DNA of 5,880 nt from Pseudomonadota bacterium (GTDB lineage: Bacteria > Pseudomonadota > Alphaproteobacteria > Rhizobiales > Hyphomicrobiaceae): contig JAEYYQ010000439.1 of NCBI GenBank assembly GCA_023428365.1, forward strand, positions 1 through 5,880. The letters run 5' to 3'. The translations under genes and the position numbers were made by a program. Position 1 is the stretch's first letter. Each line of letters opens with the position of its first letter. Below the pieces are notes generated by a model that worked only from the letters and a program-made list of their open reading frames with translations, made no database searches and was not told where the DNA came from. Positions 5,118-5,880 of the stretch are shown in pieces.

Positions 5118-5880
5118 AACGCGCGATCCCGTCACCGGTCGGATGACGACCGGGCACGAGTGGAACGGCATCGAAGAGTTGGACACGCCCGTACCACGCG
5201 TCGTCCTGTTTTTCCTTGCCGCAACGATCCTGTTTTCAATTGTCTACTGGGTGCTGATGCCCGCTTGGCCGTTGGGCTGGACCTACACCAAGGGTTTGCT
5301 CGGCGTGGATCAGCGGGAGACCGTTACAAAACAGGTCGAGGATGCATCTCGCGCCCGGGCCATCTGGACGGATCGGATTGGCTCAAGCGAGTTCAGTGTG
5401 ATCGTCGCCGACCCTGTCCTGATGCGCCACGTACGCGAGACAGGACGTACGCTCTTCATCGACAACTGTGCGGTGTGCCATGGCGTGAATGGGACCGGCG
5501 GACCTGGCTATCCTAATCTGGCTGCCAAAGTGTGGCTGTGGGGCGGTGAACCTGAAACTCTCGCTGAGACCATACGCGTCGGGATCAACTCCGCACATCC
5601 GCAGACACGCATCTCCCAGATGATGGCGTTCGGACGTGATGGCATCCTCGATCTCAACGCGATCCAAAACGTGGCGGCGTATGTCCGCTCTCTCTCCAGC
5701 CAGGATATATCCGACGAAAACCGGGCGCGAACTAATGCAGGGAAAGAAATTTACACCGCCAATTGCGCCTCCTGTCACGGAGAAGACGGGACTGGCAGCC
5801 GCGATGTCGGAGCACCAAGCCTGACCGACAAGCATTGGATCTACGGCGGCGATGCCCAGTCAGTCTTGACGTCTATCTTA
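5107..5880 (+). CDS. ccoP: Cytochrome cbb3 oxidase subunit III (CcoP/FixP), diheme cytochrome c, 3' end missing
   Basis: The first 258 residues of a protein usually near 290; the right edge cuts it in frame. CcoP receives electrons from the bc1 complex through soluble cytochrome c and passes them to CcoO. Residues 1-30 are the cytoplasmic HEWNGIEELDTPVPR segment, about 31-51 the membrane anchor, and the rest periplasmic. Two heme c sites are present: C121-A-V-C124-H125 and C220-A-S-C223-H224. The first heme's Met ligand is probably Met172 in SQMMAFG, where most relatives have SQMPAFG (Pro replaced by Met173). APSLTDKHWIYGG (236-248) is the usual block after the second heme; its Met ligand lies beyond the window. 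The start at 5107 is the first ATG after an in-frame TGA at 5101-5103, with GGGGA (5094-5098) 8 nt upstream inside ccoQ. The 11-nt overlap with ccoQ suggests coupled translation. Confidence 0.97.
   Translation, partial: MGHETRDPVTGRMTTGHEWNGIEELDTPVPRVVLFFLAATILFSIVYWVLMPAWPLGWTYTKGLLGVDQRETVTKQVEDASRARAIWTDRIGSSEFSVIVADPVLMRHVRETGRTLFIDNCAVCHGVNGTGGPGYPNLAAKVWLWGGEPETLAETIRVGINSAHPQTRISQMMAFGRDGILDLNAIQNVAAYVRSLSSQDISDENRARTNAGKEIYTANCASCHGEDGTGSRDVGAPSLTDKHWIYGGDAQSVLTSIL

Overview
The window looks like alphaproteobacterial DNA, most likely from a rhizobium or relative (Hyphomicrobiales). The main evidence is a fixNOQP-type cbb3 cytochrome oxidase operon: its CcoN carries about 65 extra N-terminal residues compared with the pseudomonad protein, and its CcoQ and CcoP are of the FixQ/FixP kind. 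The tandem universal stress protein is also of a type I associate with that order. This placement is from memory of the families, not from a search.

Layout from left to right. Bases 1-146 (+) are the last 47 codons of a YkuD-type L,D-transpeptidase that starts outside the window. It converges on a two-domain universal stress protein (290-1144, -). Upstream of that on the same strand is a small XRE-type DNA-binding protein (1259-1573, -), with a 10-bp direct repeat and a 7-bp inverted repeat around its promoter and start. Next is a gene-poor stretch of about 950 bases (1574-2527). It is not empty: about 1690-1900 on the minus strand is a decayed second L,D-transpeptidase, recognised by an HG...TI...STGC-I-R series broken by a 1-nt deletion and by 29/33 nucleotide identity to the intact transpeptidase end at 60-92. 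The same stretch holds a strong unassigned hairpin (1940-1964) and an FNR/FixK-like box (2244-2257). From 2528 to the right edge runs ccoNOQP, tightly packed, with ccoP cut off by the window end.

Function. CcoN (heme b, heme b3, CuB), CcoO (one heme c), CcoQ (small assembly/stability subunit) and CcoP (two hemes c) form the high-affinity cbb3 terminal oxidase used at low oxygen. All the metal-ligand residues checked are present except those beyond the right edge. The FNR/FixK-like site is consistent with induction at low oxygen, and universal stress proteins often belong to the same regulon, but no such box was found for the Usp gene. I see no novel multi-gene system. The most interesting part is the decayed, inverted transpeptidase copy and the repeats around the small regulator.
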